Origin: Breviolum minutum Mf 1.05b.01
Lineage: Eukaryota > Sar > Dinophyceae > Suessiales > Symbiodiniaceae
Direction of reading: 5' to 3'
Assembly: GCA_000507305.1 (NCBI GenBank)
Contig: DF239088.1
Span: 1 to 64,000 of the forward strand
Length of the DNA: 64,000 nucleotides
Shown: one piece after another, positions 54,035 to 64,000 of the stretch
How positions within the stretch are numbered: the first letter of the stretch is position 1
Layout of the letters: each line of letters begins with the position of its first letter
Program-made: the position numbers and the translations under genes
The notes under the pieces: model-generated
Database searches by the model: none
Seen by the model: only the letters and a program-made list of their open reading frames with translations
Told to the model about the DNA's origin: nothing

Positions 54035-54207
54035 GAGGGATCTCCTTCGAAGGACTCTGCAGTTGGAGAGGTTGGGGTCGCAAGCACATGTCTTTCGAAG
54101 AGCATCCTTCTTGGCCTTGTTGGTGAACTTCCCCCTATCCTTGCATCATGTATCAAAATCAAGTTCAGAGTCTGTTCAAATTGAGAAGGGTAGTTCCCTC
54201 CTGGCCC
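54035..54207 (+). CDS. Candidate exon, unknown
   Basis: After GCCACTTTAAG the best frame reads RDLLRRTLQLERLGSQAHVF, then RRASFLALLVNFPLSLHH. A second frame is open as well. Confidence 0.35.
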
Positions 54208-54611
54208 CTGCCTGAGATGTGAATCATCCACTCATTCAATGTCTGGATTTTGACATGCGCGGGCAGAAGGGTAGTGAGTCAGGCAGCAAGAGGCAGTAGG
54301 GATGATTCCACTCTCCTTCTTCCTGGCTTTCCTTTCACTATTGAACATGGTTACGCGTGCAATGTTTTCTTGTTTTGCAGAGGATTCTTGACCATTTAGG
54401 AATGTTCCGAGAGGATTTCGATAGGAGGTCTCAGATAGAGTATCGGTACATTTAGTAGTTTGAAATGGTTTGAATATTTGTAAATATATGATATGTCAGT
54501 CAATCCATTTTGCTTCGGATTGCGAGTCGATGGACATTTTCCTTTGCTCCACAGCGGGTCCAAGCCTTGGATTTTTTTTCACGTTTTTTTTTTTCGGTTT
54601 TTGAAAAATCG

Positions 54612-54905
54612 ATGTCGACACGAGGAACTGGGCTCATTCGTCCGGTTTTGGCATTAGCAAGACTCAAGATGGATGTGGGGAAACTTAGCTTTCAAGTTGC
54701 TCGGAAGAGATCAATTTCTCAAGTCAAACGAAGTTGATTCAAACGGATTCGTTTGGACTCAGGGTGTTTGCTTTGCAGCGGATGAGGGAACTGGTGAGAT
54801 GCGATTTTGCGCTGCCAACACCTGAGTGATCAATTTGATTTTTGCCCAGCTGGAGTGCTGTTGTAGCAAAGTTGGGAACGCCAACACTAGAAGTCGTATG
54901 TCATC
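54612..54905 (+). CDS. Candidate exons, unknown
   Basis: A frame from ATG 54612 (MSTRGTGLIRPVLALARLKM...stop 54737), then 54779-54829 after CTTTGCAG (RMRELVRCDFALPTPE, stop) and 54850-~54895 after TTTTTGCCCAG (WSAVVAKLGTPTLEV). The stops mean they cannot all be one chain as read. Tentative. Confidence 0.3.
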
Positions 54906-55022
54906 TCATGTCGATTATATTTGAATGAATATTTTTTTAAATGATATGCTGCAACGTTATTCAATTTGGTTCTGCACCAACCTCTACATATGCAACAATC
55001 TTCTGCCGCAACGCTACAACAG

Positions 55023-55289
55023 GTTGTCTTGTGTGATACCAACTCGGAGAAAGGCGGCCGATCATTGGCTCGAGCTTTGGTTGGAACCTGAGAACCTGAG
55101 GGTCGTTTTCGTCGTTTTCGTCGTTTTTCCACTTTTTCAGTTTCGGTATCTCATGGATTCTCATGGTATCTCGGTTTTCTCATTCTTCCATTCTTCCATT
55201 CTTCTTTTGCGTTAGACAGATATTAAAACTGAGGCAACCACCTTCATGGACGAGGCAGTGTGCAATCATAAACTTCGACATTCACCAGG
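55023..55289 (+). CDS. Two exons, unknown gene
   Basis: 55023-55088 after GCTACAACAG (VVLCDTNSEKGGRSLARALV, then GT and TGA) and 55216-55289 after TTTTGCGTTAG (TDIKTEATTFMDEAVCNHKL). Good composition; unnamed. Confidence 0.45.
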
Positions 55290-55518
55290 GTTTTTCTTCC
55301 TCGACTGCTTCGTTGAATTTTGCAACATTTTTCTCGGATCTTCACATGAAGGCTTTAAAGCATGTTGTTTTGAAGTTTCCAAAGTTTCTCTTCAAAGTCC
55401 TGAGTCGTTCACACGAATATGCTGGACATACAGTATCATATCATTACCCTACATCCTACGCCAAGACGCAGGATCCATGAATTGCAGTTTCCATTCGATT
55501 GAAACCGTGACACAGGAG

Positions 55519-55977
55519 TTCGTTTCCACCGCCCGATCCACACCAAGAGCCAAACCGGAGATGATCCGAGAGGTGCCACGGCAGTGCCACGTGCCGCAGT
55601 TTCCACCATTGAAGAGTGTGTGTACGACTTCAAACAGTCGAAGAACTGAAGAAGCGGTTTGAAAACGAAACCGGTTTGTTGTTCATCTTCTTTTTGTTCA
55701 GATTTCATTTTAAAATGTAGATGTGCAGAGCAGTGTGATGCTGTGTGACTCTGTACCTGAAACGTCCTTGCACACTTGTGGCATTGGCGCTATGAAGGCT
55801 CTGAGGGTCTACTTGGCCAAGCTTACGATTGTGCACTTCCCAGCTTGTCATTTTTTCGCTTCAACGGGTGTGTTTTGAAAGGTCGAAGGGTTCAGTCAGT
55901 TGAGGTGCCGACAGTGAAGCTGAACAAGGCTTGGGGACTGGGTACTTGGAAAGAGATTGCCCATATGTCAGGTATTT
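55519..55977 (+). CDS. Candidate exons, unknown gene
   Basis: 55519-55650 is open in two frames; the better reads GATAVPRAAVSTIEECVYDF, then KQSKN and stop. About 55885-55977 reads RRVQSVEVPTVKLNKAWGLG, then TWKEIAHMS. Tentative. Confidence 0.35.
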
Positions 55978-56113
55978 CAGCAACTATTTCTGTGACACGA
56001 GCAAACAAAAATGGATAAAATGGCTCATTTACGTACAAAGAGATTTCAGAATTGTGACAAGCCGTCAAGCTTCTTTTGGGGCACCAATGTTACTAAGACT
56101 TGTTCTGCCAAAG

Positions 56114-56903
56114 GTTCGTTGATGCTTTGAACACCAAACTCCATGAAACAACGGCATCAAATTTGCTAGGTTGCTGCGGCAGCGGGCCCAATGAGCCCAG
56201 TAGGAGCAGGCTCAGTTGCTGCATATTTCAGAGCTCAGCTTGGTTGATGCAAATGTCATTTCATGTTTTTTCAAAATTGTGCCAATTGTATGTCATGGTT
56301 TGTGCTTCAAGGAGGGAAGCGGTACACTCTTGAAAATTCCCTTGTGTCTGGTATTCAGCGCCGGATGAGTATCTTGGATGAGAATGGATGTCACATGATG
56401 TCATCCTGAGTTGGTTTACTTGGTTTACCAAAGGTTTACCTAGTGAGATGTTGGCTTTGCTGCTTGGCTCCTGTGAATGTCACACGTTCCAACGAACTCA
56501 GGTTTGGTCACGCCCCAGGAGGCGGGTGCCATCTCAATCGGATGGAATGCGTCAAGAGATGTCTCGAGCACATCAAAGAAGCATATAATGAAGATAATTC
56601 ATTAATGATTAATGAATGAATTAGAATTACTTGCAATTCTTCATTTGTTTGATGAGACATATACAACTTTAAGATTGCTATATATTTACGTTAATATGAT
56701 TCAATTATATAATATACACACACACTATGATTTATGATCCCGCACTGAAGACCAGCTCGGTTTCTTGGACAGGCTTTTGATATATCCAAGAGGGACCTCG
56801 GATTTGAGAGGCTGGGGGAAGTAGGCGAAGTTGTGTTGAGGGTTTTGATGCGCTCACACTTCGGTTTTTCCTACCAGTTCCTGGGAAAGGCAACACTCCA
56901 ATG
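56114..56903 (+). CDS. Exon cluster, unknown gene
   Basis: 56114-~56170 (FVDALNTKLHETTASNLL) overlaps or precedes an alternative exon at 56173-~56240 (MSPVGAGSVAAYFRAQL). About 56433-56501 reads GLPSEMLALLLGSCECHTFQ. About 56503-56620 follows ACGAACTCAG (GGGCHLNRMECVKRCLEHIK). 56774-56903 follows GTTTCTTGGACAG (AFDISKRDLGFERLGEVGEV, then VLRVLMRSHFGFSYQF and TGA). The last is the most convincing. Family unknown. Confidence 0.42.
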
Positions 56904-57182
56904 AATCGGAGAATGGTGAGGCACGTGCGTTTCACTTGAAAGTTGAGTTGAAACTAATGTGAATTTGATAGAAGCACACTGAAGAGTCACAGATTAATTA
57001 AAAAGAGTATATATGCATATTCTATTGTCCTATAGAACTTAGACGTGTACATATTGAAACGGAAAAACAATAGTATATATATATATATATATCGATCAGG
57101 AATGTTTGGCATAGGTGCAGCATTTGCACTCACAAAGCCTTCCTTTTTTCAAATCGTTGTCAATCGTTGTCCTTGAACTCAG

Positions 57183-57446
57183 ATGGCGCCAACCACGTAC
57201 CACATCGAGGTTGACCGGTGCTTTCCCAAGGGGCCATTTCGGGATCTTGGGATCGTGAGACCGGTGAGACTTTTGGTGCACAAAGAGCTGAGGTATTCCA
57301 ACCATGAATCTGGCTGGCAAATGGAGAAATGCCTTAGACAAGGCTTTTGGCAGAGATTGGCTTTGATCCAAACATGCCTTTTCCGAGTCTTTTCGAGTGA
57401 TTTCGCCACGATGCTCCGCCAGGCTTGGAGGTGGATTTTACTTTGA
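57183..57446 (+). CDS. Gene start or exon, unknown
   Basis: ATG at 57183 directly follows an AACTCAG acceptor-like site and opens 87 codons (MAPTTYHIEVDRCFPKGPFR, then DLGIVRPVRLLVHKELRY). The first ~50 residues are clearly coding-like. Function unknown. Confidence 0.5.
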   Translation: MAPTTYHIEVDRCFPKGPFRDLGIVRPVRLLVHKELRYSNHESGWQMEKCLRQGFWQRLALIQTCLFRVFSSDFATMLRQAWRWILL

Positions 57447-57682
57447 ACGAAACGCTTCCGCATCTTCCGCATGTATCCTGCTTTGGCCTGGAGGAGGTCC
57501 GAAGGTCCTGACCTCAATTTCACTGCATTGAATCATTCGATCTCAATCTGAAAACTGTAAGATCACTATTCAAGCTTTTTATCTCTAAGCTTATGCTGCT
57601 ATGCCTGTCTGCAAGATGATAAAGCAATAGCTTATGCATAGATTCAGACATATGTGACATACATGTGACATAACCGATATAG

Positions 57683-58093
57683 ATGGCAGATGCTCAAGAA
57701 GCCAACGTTGCCTCTTACATCTCCTTTCCGAAACAAACATCCAAGGCTTGCAGTGCCGCAAAATGTGGCCATTGACGTTGAAGCTCCAGGAAATAAATCT
57801 CAGCATTTTCTACGGTAAGACCGATGCATTGTGTTATCTAAAATTACTTGATTTAATTTGAATGGATTAGAATTGACATCAAAAAAATATGTTTCTGAAA
57901 TAGCGGCACTTCCTTTGCACTGTTTTCGCTGGATTTCACTTTGAAAAGAGCTGGTGACTGCAGATCATGCCTTCCGCTTCACTGTCCAATTGCAGGAGTT
58001 GTGGAAGCAACACTAAACTGCCTAAAAGCATCCGGACTACCACTTGAGGCACTTGAAGAGGCGCTGGTGGGAAGCTCTCCCGGGAAAGGCTGA
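57683..58093 (+). CDS. Two exons, C-terminal part of an unknown gene
   Basis: 57683-57814 lies between CCGATATAG and a consensus GTAAGA donor (WQMLKKPTLPLTSPFRNKHP, then LAVPQNVAIDVEAPGNKS). 57996-58093 after GTCCAATTGCAG reads GVVEATLNCLKASGLPLEAL, then EEALVGSSPGKG and TGA. The phases do not match directly, so a small exon between them or separate genes are possible. Confidence 0.5.
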
Positions 58094-58213
58094 AGTCCCA
58101 AACAGCGACTAAGATGGACTAGGAACATCAGAAGGACTAATCGAATCATCGAAAGGTAGGAGTAAAAGGAGAACCCTTGAAGGACTTCACACCAAGAGAA
58201 AGTCACTTAAACC

Positions 58214-59065
58214 TTGCGCTTCCTGAGTATATATGTGGTGACTGCGAATTGCCAAGTGCATTTGACAGTATATGATCGTACGATCTATTTTGGATTCCGG
58301 TTCGAGGTCAGCCAAGCATTGAAAGTGCGATTGGAGAATGGTTGTGAAGACGTGCAGGTGCTGGGTCCAAAACGAAATACGAACTGGACATGGCTGGACG
58401 CGACCAGAAATGGCCCATGGGCTACATAGACACATTATCGCACATTGGACTAGATTGGCATGTTGAGTCACGTTATCATTTCGTTGCATTGAGGACAACA
58501 CGGTGGGTTCCGAGCTGGTGGGAGACCAAGCGTAGAGGAGTGTGGAAGCATCCTTGCCTCACCCCCACACACCCCCACACCAAACCTGCCAGTTTGTTAG
58601 GCGTTGCGGCTTTGCATCAGAAATGAGTTTTGATGTCACTTCCTAGAGGATGTGCTGAATTGGAGTTTCACGGGTTGTGCACCTTTTGCACCTGCGCCAG
58701 TATGATTTCAACATGTTCTCTCGTTTCAAGGTAAACCCTAATGATGGGGATGAGGCTGCACTTGTCATGGCCCCGGCTTGAAGATTCCTGCAATGCAATC
58801 CTGCGAATGCAGTGAAATGAAATTCGTTTTTCAGGCATAGGATTCGGAAGAGGTACAAGATGACAAGCAAAGGCAATGTAACAAGTAAAAAGGAGTGAAC
58901 CAGGAAAGCTATTGGAGCTTTAAATTTCACTCCCTTTCGCTGGCCAATCATGAGGTCTTGATGATTTTCAGCAAGTCGATCAAGGAGTCCTCAGCCATTT
59001 CAGGGGCCTTCATTCGCTCCAAGGTGGATGCTTTCGCAATCTCTGATTTGCAAAGCTTTACTTAA
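58214..59065 (+). CDS. Exon cluster, unknown gene
   Basis: 58214-~58429 (FGFRFEVSQALKVRLENGCE, then DVQVLGPKRNTNWTWLDA); 58662-58730 (SRVVHLLHLRQYDFNMFSRF, donor GTAAAC); 58972-59065 after TTTTCAG (SKSIKESSAISGAFIRSKVD, then AFAISDLQSFT and TAA). The first has beta-strand-like alternation. Unnamed. Confidence 0.42.
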
Positions 59066-59256
59066 ACCACAATTTTATTAACATCATTGTTGACAAGGTA
59101 TTGATATGTCAATTGATTTTTAGCCGTATTTTGTGGTCTTTGAAGCTTTGATATGATTTGTATTTTGCAAAGACCATCTTTTCCTGTTGCATTTTGTTAC
59201 ATCTTCTTCCCCGGTATGCTGCACTACAAAAGCTTGCACTTTGCTGGTCTTTCCAG

Positions 59257-59782
59257 GTTGTTTTGCCACTGCGTTCCGATCACCCACCTGCCTGGGCCAC
59301 AGTGGAATCCAACCAGTTCTTTCGCCGTGGAGTTTGAACATTTTGATGAGAGATGACACTTCCTTACACTTCCTACTTCACATTCATGGATCTTTTATAT
59401 TCTTTTTTCACAGGCACGATTTATCATTGCCTTGGTCGGCCACAAGATGCTTGGATGCAGAATTGTTTCTGACTCCTGTGCAAAAAAGAATTGATCTAAA
59501 AGTTTCTGACGTAAAGTGACGTAGACCGTGTGAATCTGTGAACTCTGATTCAATTTTTTGAAGCACGTGAAAGCTAGGACTGGAGCTTCAAATTTGACAG
59601 ATGTCGGGGAAAGTCTGGCTGCTCTAACCGTGGACGAGGTGTGGGGACTCCCCAGCGACAGATTGTTCCCTGAGCTTCGCCTCAATTTTTTGCAGGATTT
59701 GATTTCCAAGATGGCCAGAGCGGCGACGAAAGAGGAGTTTGCGGCCGCTTTTGATAACCGGTTGGGAGAGATCGTTCTGTGA
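59257..59782 (+). CDS. 3' exons of an unknown gene
   Basis: 59257-59337 after GGTCTTTCCAG (VVLPLRSDHPPAWATVESNQ); 59414-59518 after TTTTTTCACAG, open in two frames (CLDAELFLTPVQKRIDLKVS best); 59570-59782 (ASNLTDVGESLAALTVDEVW, then NFLQDLISKMARAATKEEFA and NRLGEIVL-TGA). The last is one of the best coding stretches in the window: helical, acidic, with a clean end. Family unknown. Confidence 0.52.
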
Positions 59783-60044
59783 GGAGCTCAGGGTTGCACA
59801 CCGTTGCACCGCCCAATACAGGAGTCATGGAGCCATGGAATCATGGAGTCATGTACAGGAAGGTAGGTTTGTATCATTTGTCACCAAACAGATTTCAACG
59901 GATGCTGTATGATTCAGTACGACTCAGCATGATTTCTGAATCAGTCCGTTATCGATTTCATTTCTTTGGCGCTCCATGAAGAGCATGACGACCTTGCGCA
60001 TCGAGGTTGCCCCATGCGCATGTGCATGCGAAGCGGAACATCGA

Positions 60045-60644
60045 AGATGAAATGTTGCTGTCTCCAAAGGCAGTGAAGATGCAAGCAAGACCGTGACATC
60101 ATAGAGCCACTGTTGGCTCTCTAGCACTGGGCAGGTTTCTTTCACACAAGATTGGTGTAACTTTCAGCTTTTTAGTCTTTTCCATTCTTTGACGACCATG
60201 CATCAGCACAAGATCAACGGTTTGTATTTCTACGGCCAGGGAGGATCTCCAAAAAGCGGTAGAAAGGAGAGAAGCTCAAATGTGACTTCTCCGACAAAAA
60301 GTGGCCCCGTCCAGACTATATCGAGTTCCTCACTGGGAATTCAAGGGACCAAGTCCTATGTCAACAAGGCCAGGAGTGAGAATTGAGATGAGAAAACTTT
60401 CATGAAACTTGAAACGGTGAAGAAAACCCATTGTGCTTTGAAATGCTTGAAAAGCCTAAAGGATGGGCACATTGTGACAAATGCAAGGAACTCAGTTTTG
60501 TTTGCTTCGCGATGCAAAAGCCTTGAAGGGGACCTGGACACAATGCGCAGAATCATACGTGTCAGCTACTCCTATGAGCTATCAGCTGACCCCATGGTCG
60601 CCATGACCTACAGTGGTGTGCAACTGTTGCAAATCATGAGGTGA
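60045..60644 (+). CDS. Exon cluster, unknown gene
   Basis: About 60045-60092 (NIEDEMLLSPKAVKMQARP), about 60266-60375 (GEKLKCDFSDKKWPRPDYIE, then FLTGNSRDQVLCQQGQE), and 60402-60644, open in two frames (LKDGHIVTNARNSVLFASRC, or EKPKGWAHCDKCKELSFVCF with HCxxC). The second is convincing. Function unknown. Confidence 0.4.
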
Positions 60645-61064
60645 AGAGTGATATTGGCTTCGACCACATGCACAACCATGGCCCGGCAGATGACTTGAGA
60701 TCGAACGTTGCGATCGGAGTCCGACGGACCTGGAGGGCCGTCGCATGGGCGCAGCCACTCATTTGACTTATGAAACGTTTTGCATGCAAGTTTATACCGT
60801 CTATCTGAGTCTGTTTGATAGACTCTACCATGACATGCAAAAAAGATTCCTGTTCTCTCCATGCTCTTCAACTTCTGAAAAAAAGTTAGTATGTTGTTTT
60901 TTTGTGTGAGGCAGTGTTCGGGTGTTTTGCCTTCAGAATCCAAGTGTTTTCGCAGGCATAGATGCGCCGCTGGCTAGAATTGCTCGAAAATGCTGTACTG
61001 TACATATTTGCATACTGCATGCGCCGGCTTATACAATCGTCTCTTCTTTGTGTCCCCTGCATAG

Positions 61065-61110
61065 CCACCAATTAGTCCGGACAGAACTGGAACGTCTCGG
61101 AAGTGCTTGA
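61065..61110 (+). CDS. Short C-terminal exon, unknown
   Basis: After CCCCTGCATAG it reads HQLVRTELERLGSA and stops. Probably the end of the gene upstream of the antiporter. Confidence 0.4.
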
Positions 61111-61176
61111 TGTTGGCTGGCCGACTTGAAACTCTGTTCATGGATTCGTGGCATTGGATCCTTCATTTCAACTCAG

Positions 61177-64000
61177 GAAATATGCTTTGCCGCTAGTAAT
61201 TGGCGTTTGCATTGCTATGGTCTGGATGAACATTGACGAGAAGAGCTATCACTCGGTCCGGGATCTTATGCATGTTTGTCAGTCGCAGTCGACACAGTCA
61301 AGCCAGATGTCAACCTGTCAACCTGTCAGGTCACTCATGATCCCATCGTTGAAGGCTTGCAGATTCTGGGCCACGACGTGAACTCCTCAGACCAAGAAAT
61401 GATGAGAGTGTATGAAGTGATATAAAGTTAGCAGAAAATTAGATATTAGTATGATATAGTATATTAGATGATATTAGTATTATTGCACATAATATTAAAA
61501 TTACAATTACAAGTCGAATTTATCGTATTAGACACGAATAGTACGCAGTAAAGTGCAGGCCAAATGTGATGGAGTGTCATGGAGTGTCGTGGTGCCAGGT
61601 GAGCATGCACTTCTTGGTGAATGATATCTTCATGTGTTTTTTCTTCGGTCTGGCCATCAAGGAGGTGACGGAGGCACTGCTGTCGACTGCTGCCGAGTCG
61701 AGCCCCAAAAAACTTCGGAAGATTTGTCTTCGGCGCCCTTCCCTGTGAGGCGTTACTTCCAGGTGGTTCCTTGAGCCCTATCCGAAGGGCAACCAATCCA
61801 TTGATGGCGACACTGGGAGGCGTTGTTGGACCTGTAGCAGCTTATGCTCCATCCTTAGATTGACGACTCTTGATCGAGCCGGCGATGGAAGGTGACGGAG
61901 TGACGGAGTGATGGAATGGGTTTTCTGGTTTTCTTATTGCTTTGCGGCATGCTTCAGAAGTTGAAGCATTGATACATTCCTGACTCTCAGACTATCAGAC
62001 TATCAGTATGTAATATCGGAAATATGTATTAGTTTGAGTTGCTGAGGTGATCTTCGTAGTGATTTTCTACGAGGCCACATTGTTCAATGGCATCCTCTGT
62101 GAGGTTGACGCAGGAGGCTTGAGCCTGAGAAAAGATAGAAAAGGAGATGACGAAGATGAAGTCAATTACAAAAAGAAAAGACTGGAAAACCGTCTCAAAG
62201 TTTAAGATTTAGAAGCTTAGACTAACTTTACTAACTCGGAGACTAAATCGGTCACGAAAATCGAGTCTGAAGTCGATTTTGCCGAGGTGACGCCCACGAT
62301 GCCCATCGTCGGCTATTGATCACTGAGACACACAATGCAACCGCAGAACAAGTCGCCGCCTCGGCAAACTTAGTTGCCGTTCTTGTCTCATTAGAAATGT
62401 AATGTTAAAGGGGATTTCCCCATATGGACTTTATATGACTTTATGATACTCACGTTTTTCATGCTCACCTCTTGGTGGATTTGTCGAAATTCTGAAATGT
62501 GCACTTAGATTCTGAATCTACAACTCATATTAAATTAATATACTACATGAAATAAATACTTTGTCTTGTGGCGTGTTGCTTGTTTTCGTTTACAGGAATA
62601 CAGAGACTGTGGCCTCCGAGACTTCATCAACGGTCTGAATCTCAAGCCGTCGAGCCGTCAATGCGGTCCCAGGTCGAAACCCGTGACGTTCCACGGAACG
62701 TTTTCTCAAAGCTGTTTGTTTTTTTCATTTTTTCTGTTTGTTTTTTTGTGTTCAGCGACCGCACATGTTTTGAATGTTTTGTCGTATTGTTTTGGATACT
62801 TGGTCAAATGCTCACTTTGAGGTTGGGGAGTTCCAACAGCCACAGATATCTCTTTGGCATGGATGCTGACACCTTAGCGCCAGAGCCAACGTGTCATGCC
62901 ACACTTCCACTTTGTCCCGAAAACTGAGGTTTGCTATTCAAGTGTTCGGTGCTGGGCATCCTGCCATCAACTACTTGCTGCTACTAGCAATTGCTGATGA
63001 CGCACTTGGGATGGCCAGAAGCTAAGCTCAGAAGCCACAAGACAAGATTTGTCCATTGGTCCATTTGGACATTTACGAAGACACTCTTGAGAGTTTTCAA
63101 AAATCGGTTTCACTTTTCCCGAAGATTTCTTCAGCATTAGCTTCATGGATCTTCATGGATTTCCCCAAGAAATGTTTGCGGAAAAGAGTTCAGAATCTTT
63201 CAAAACCTCTTTGAGGCCATCATTGCTATTGCATATCCAGATCCCGTCCACCCAGTTCAACCTGTGTGGCACTGCTCTTGGTGTTGAAATGATTTCTGGA
63301 CATATATAGATGAATCTTCAATCGTCTATTCGTCACTTCAGATTGAAATTGGGTGGAATCAGGTTTTGTTTGGTGCTTGGCGGTACACTTGTAGCCTTCC
63401 TCCTACGATTCGTCTGGCTCTTGAAACATCTTGGATCTAGACTTGCAGAGATTTCGGAGGTTGACATGTCAATATCAATGTAACAAATGTATCTTGTGCT
63501 GAACCTCGCTCTACAAATCTACAACTTTTCAGGCTGGAGTGAAGTACTGGACACCATATGTCTTCATAGCTGGTCCAATCTCTTGGTTTGGCCTGATTCT
63601 AGCCCAGGTGGGGCGCAAGTTTGACTTCATTGATGAGTCATACAAAGCACAGAAGTCACATGAGTCACGATTGAAACAGAGTCACGACAGGTCCACCCTG
63701 CCCTGGCTCTAGTTTGCATTGCCCCTCCCACAGTGCAGACATTGCAATGAAACGAATAAAACCAATTAATGAAACCAATGAATCGAATGAAACTTCTGAG
63801 GGCAGTTTAACGTTTGTTTTGTTTTCAATTTTTCATGAGTTCCAAGATGAATTCCGTGGTACAAGTACCTTGCTGAGGTCCCCTTCATGCCTGCGACTCA
63901 TGACCATGGTCATGATCATGATGATGAGATGCATGCAAAGTCGGAGGCGTGGTCAAAGTACAACGATCGCAATTGCAGTGTGCAGAGAAACGTGGGTAAG
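61177..64000 (+). CDS. nhaA: NhaA-type Na+/H+ antiporter (partial at 3' end)
   Basis: A membrane Na+(Li+)/H+ exchanger. Exons in order: 61177-~61273 (YALPLVIGVCIAMVWMNIDE); 61599-~61690 (HFLVNDIFMCFFFGLAIKEV, like the WINDxLMxVFF segment); 61773-~61850 (NPLMATLGGVVGPVAAY); 62822-~62870 (WGVPTATDISLAWMLT, like the IPAATDI motif); 62929-~63013 (GHPAINYLLLLAIADDALGM, with the paired transport aspartates at 62996-63001); 63216-~63281 (AIIAIAYPDPVHPVQPVW); 63342-~63425 (LGGTLVAFLLRFVW); 63533-63607 (YWTPYVFIAGPISWFGLILA); 63691-~63725 (VHPALALVCIAP); 63878-~63957 (VPFMPATHDHGHDHDDE). Each exon starts after an AG acceptor, and several probably use GC donors. A His/Asp-rich loop follows VPFMP. The remaining C-terminal helices lie past the window, and the start exon was not identified. 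Such bacterial-type antiporters suggest old horizontal transfer. Confidence 0.9.
61860..62821. other. Intron of the antiporter gene
   Basis: The ~960 bases between the GGVVGPV and PTATDIS exons are mostly AT-rich. A helix between these motifs is expected in NhaA and may be encoded here in a small exon I did not find. A frame near 62583-62640 (EYRDCGLRDFINGLN) follows a TTTACAG acceptor but does not look like NhaA. Confidence 0.5.

Noticed and set aside
1-64000. CRISPR arrays, rRNA genes, tRNA genes, bacterial promoters and terminators
   Set aside because: I looked for spaced direct repeats, conserved rRNA stretches and tRNA-like cloverleaf ends by eye and saw none. The intron-rich context argues against prokaryotic features.

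Overview
Organism. The window looks like nuclear DNA of a dinoflagellate, most likely a Symbiodiniaceae-type genome. It has short coding exons separated by introns that end in AG. Several introns start with GC instead of GT. Neighbouring genes run in one direction over long distances. A full-length Ty1/copia retrotransposon has the diverged integrase and reverse transcriptase motifs I associate with dinoflagellate elements. I saw no rRNA, tRNA, CRISPR, plasmid or bacterial operon. Layout. (1) 0.2-13.4 kb: a minus-strand host region with exons of at least one multi-exon gene of a family I do not recognise. It is split by an 8.4-kb copia element on the plus strand (1756-10179) with nearly identical 207-bp LTRs, a 5-bp target duplication, a primer binding site, gag and pol. 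The target site lies in coding sequence of the minus-strand gene. (2) 13.4-15.9 kb: a probable divergent strand-switch region that holds a ~430-bp tetranucleotide microsatellite. (3) 15.9-64 kb: a plus-strand block of intron-rich genes. Three can be named: a bacterial-type (probably mitochondrial) ribosomal protein uL11 (15.94-17.26 kb), a HAD-fold protein resembling the Swiss-Army-Knife RNA-repair HAD family (28.17-29.15 kb), and an NhaA-type Na+/H+ antiporter that runs off the right end (61.18 kb onward). A fourth gene (about 47.2-50.9 kb) carries two copies of a GIGY...APWGS-type beta-rich module; its exons join in phase. The remaining plus-strand entries are unnamed exons, called from splice-like borders and a coding-like translation. 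Repeats in this part are a 430-bp direct duplication at 43.2/43.96 kb and a 10-bp intronic tandem array at 33.76 kb. The host genes do not form a shared pathway; they are neighbours in a directional cluster. Limits. Exon edges were read by eye. Several exons are open in two frames, and links between distant exons are inferred rather than proven by transcripts.
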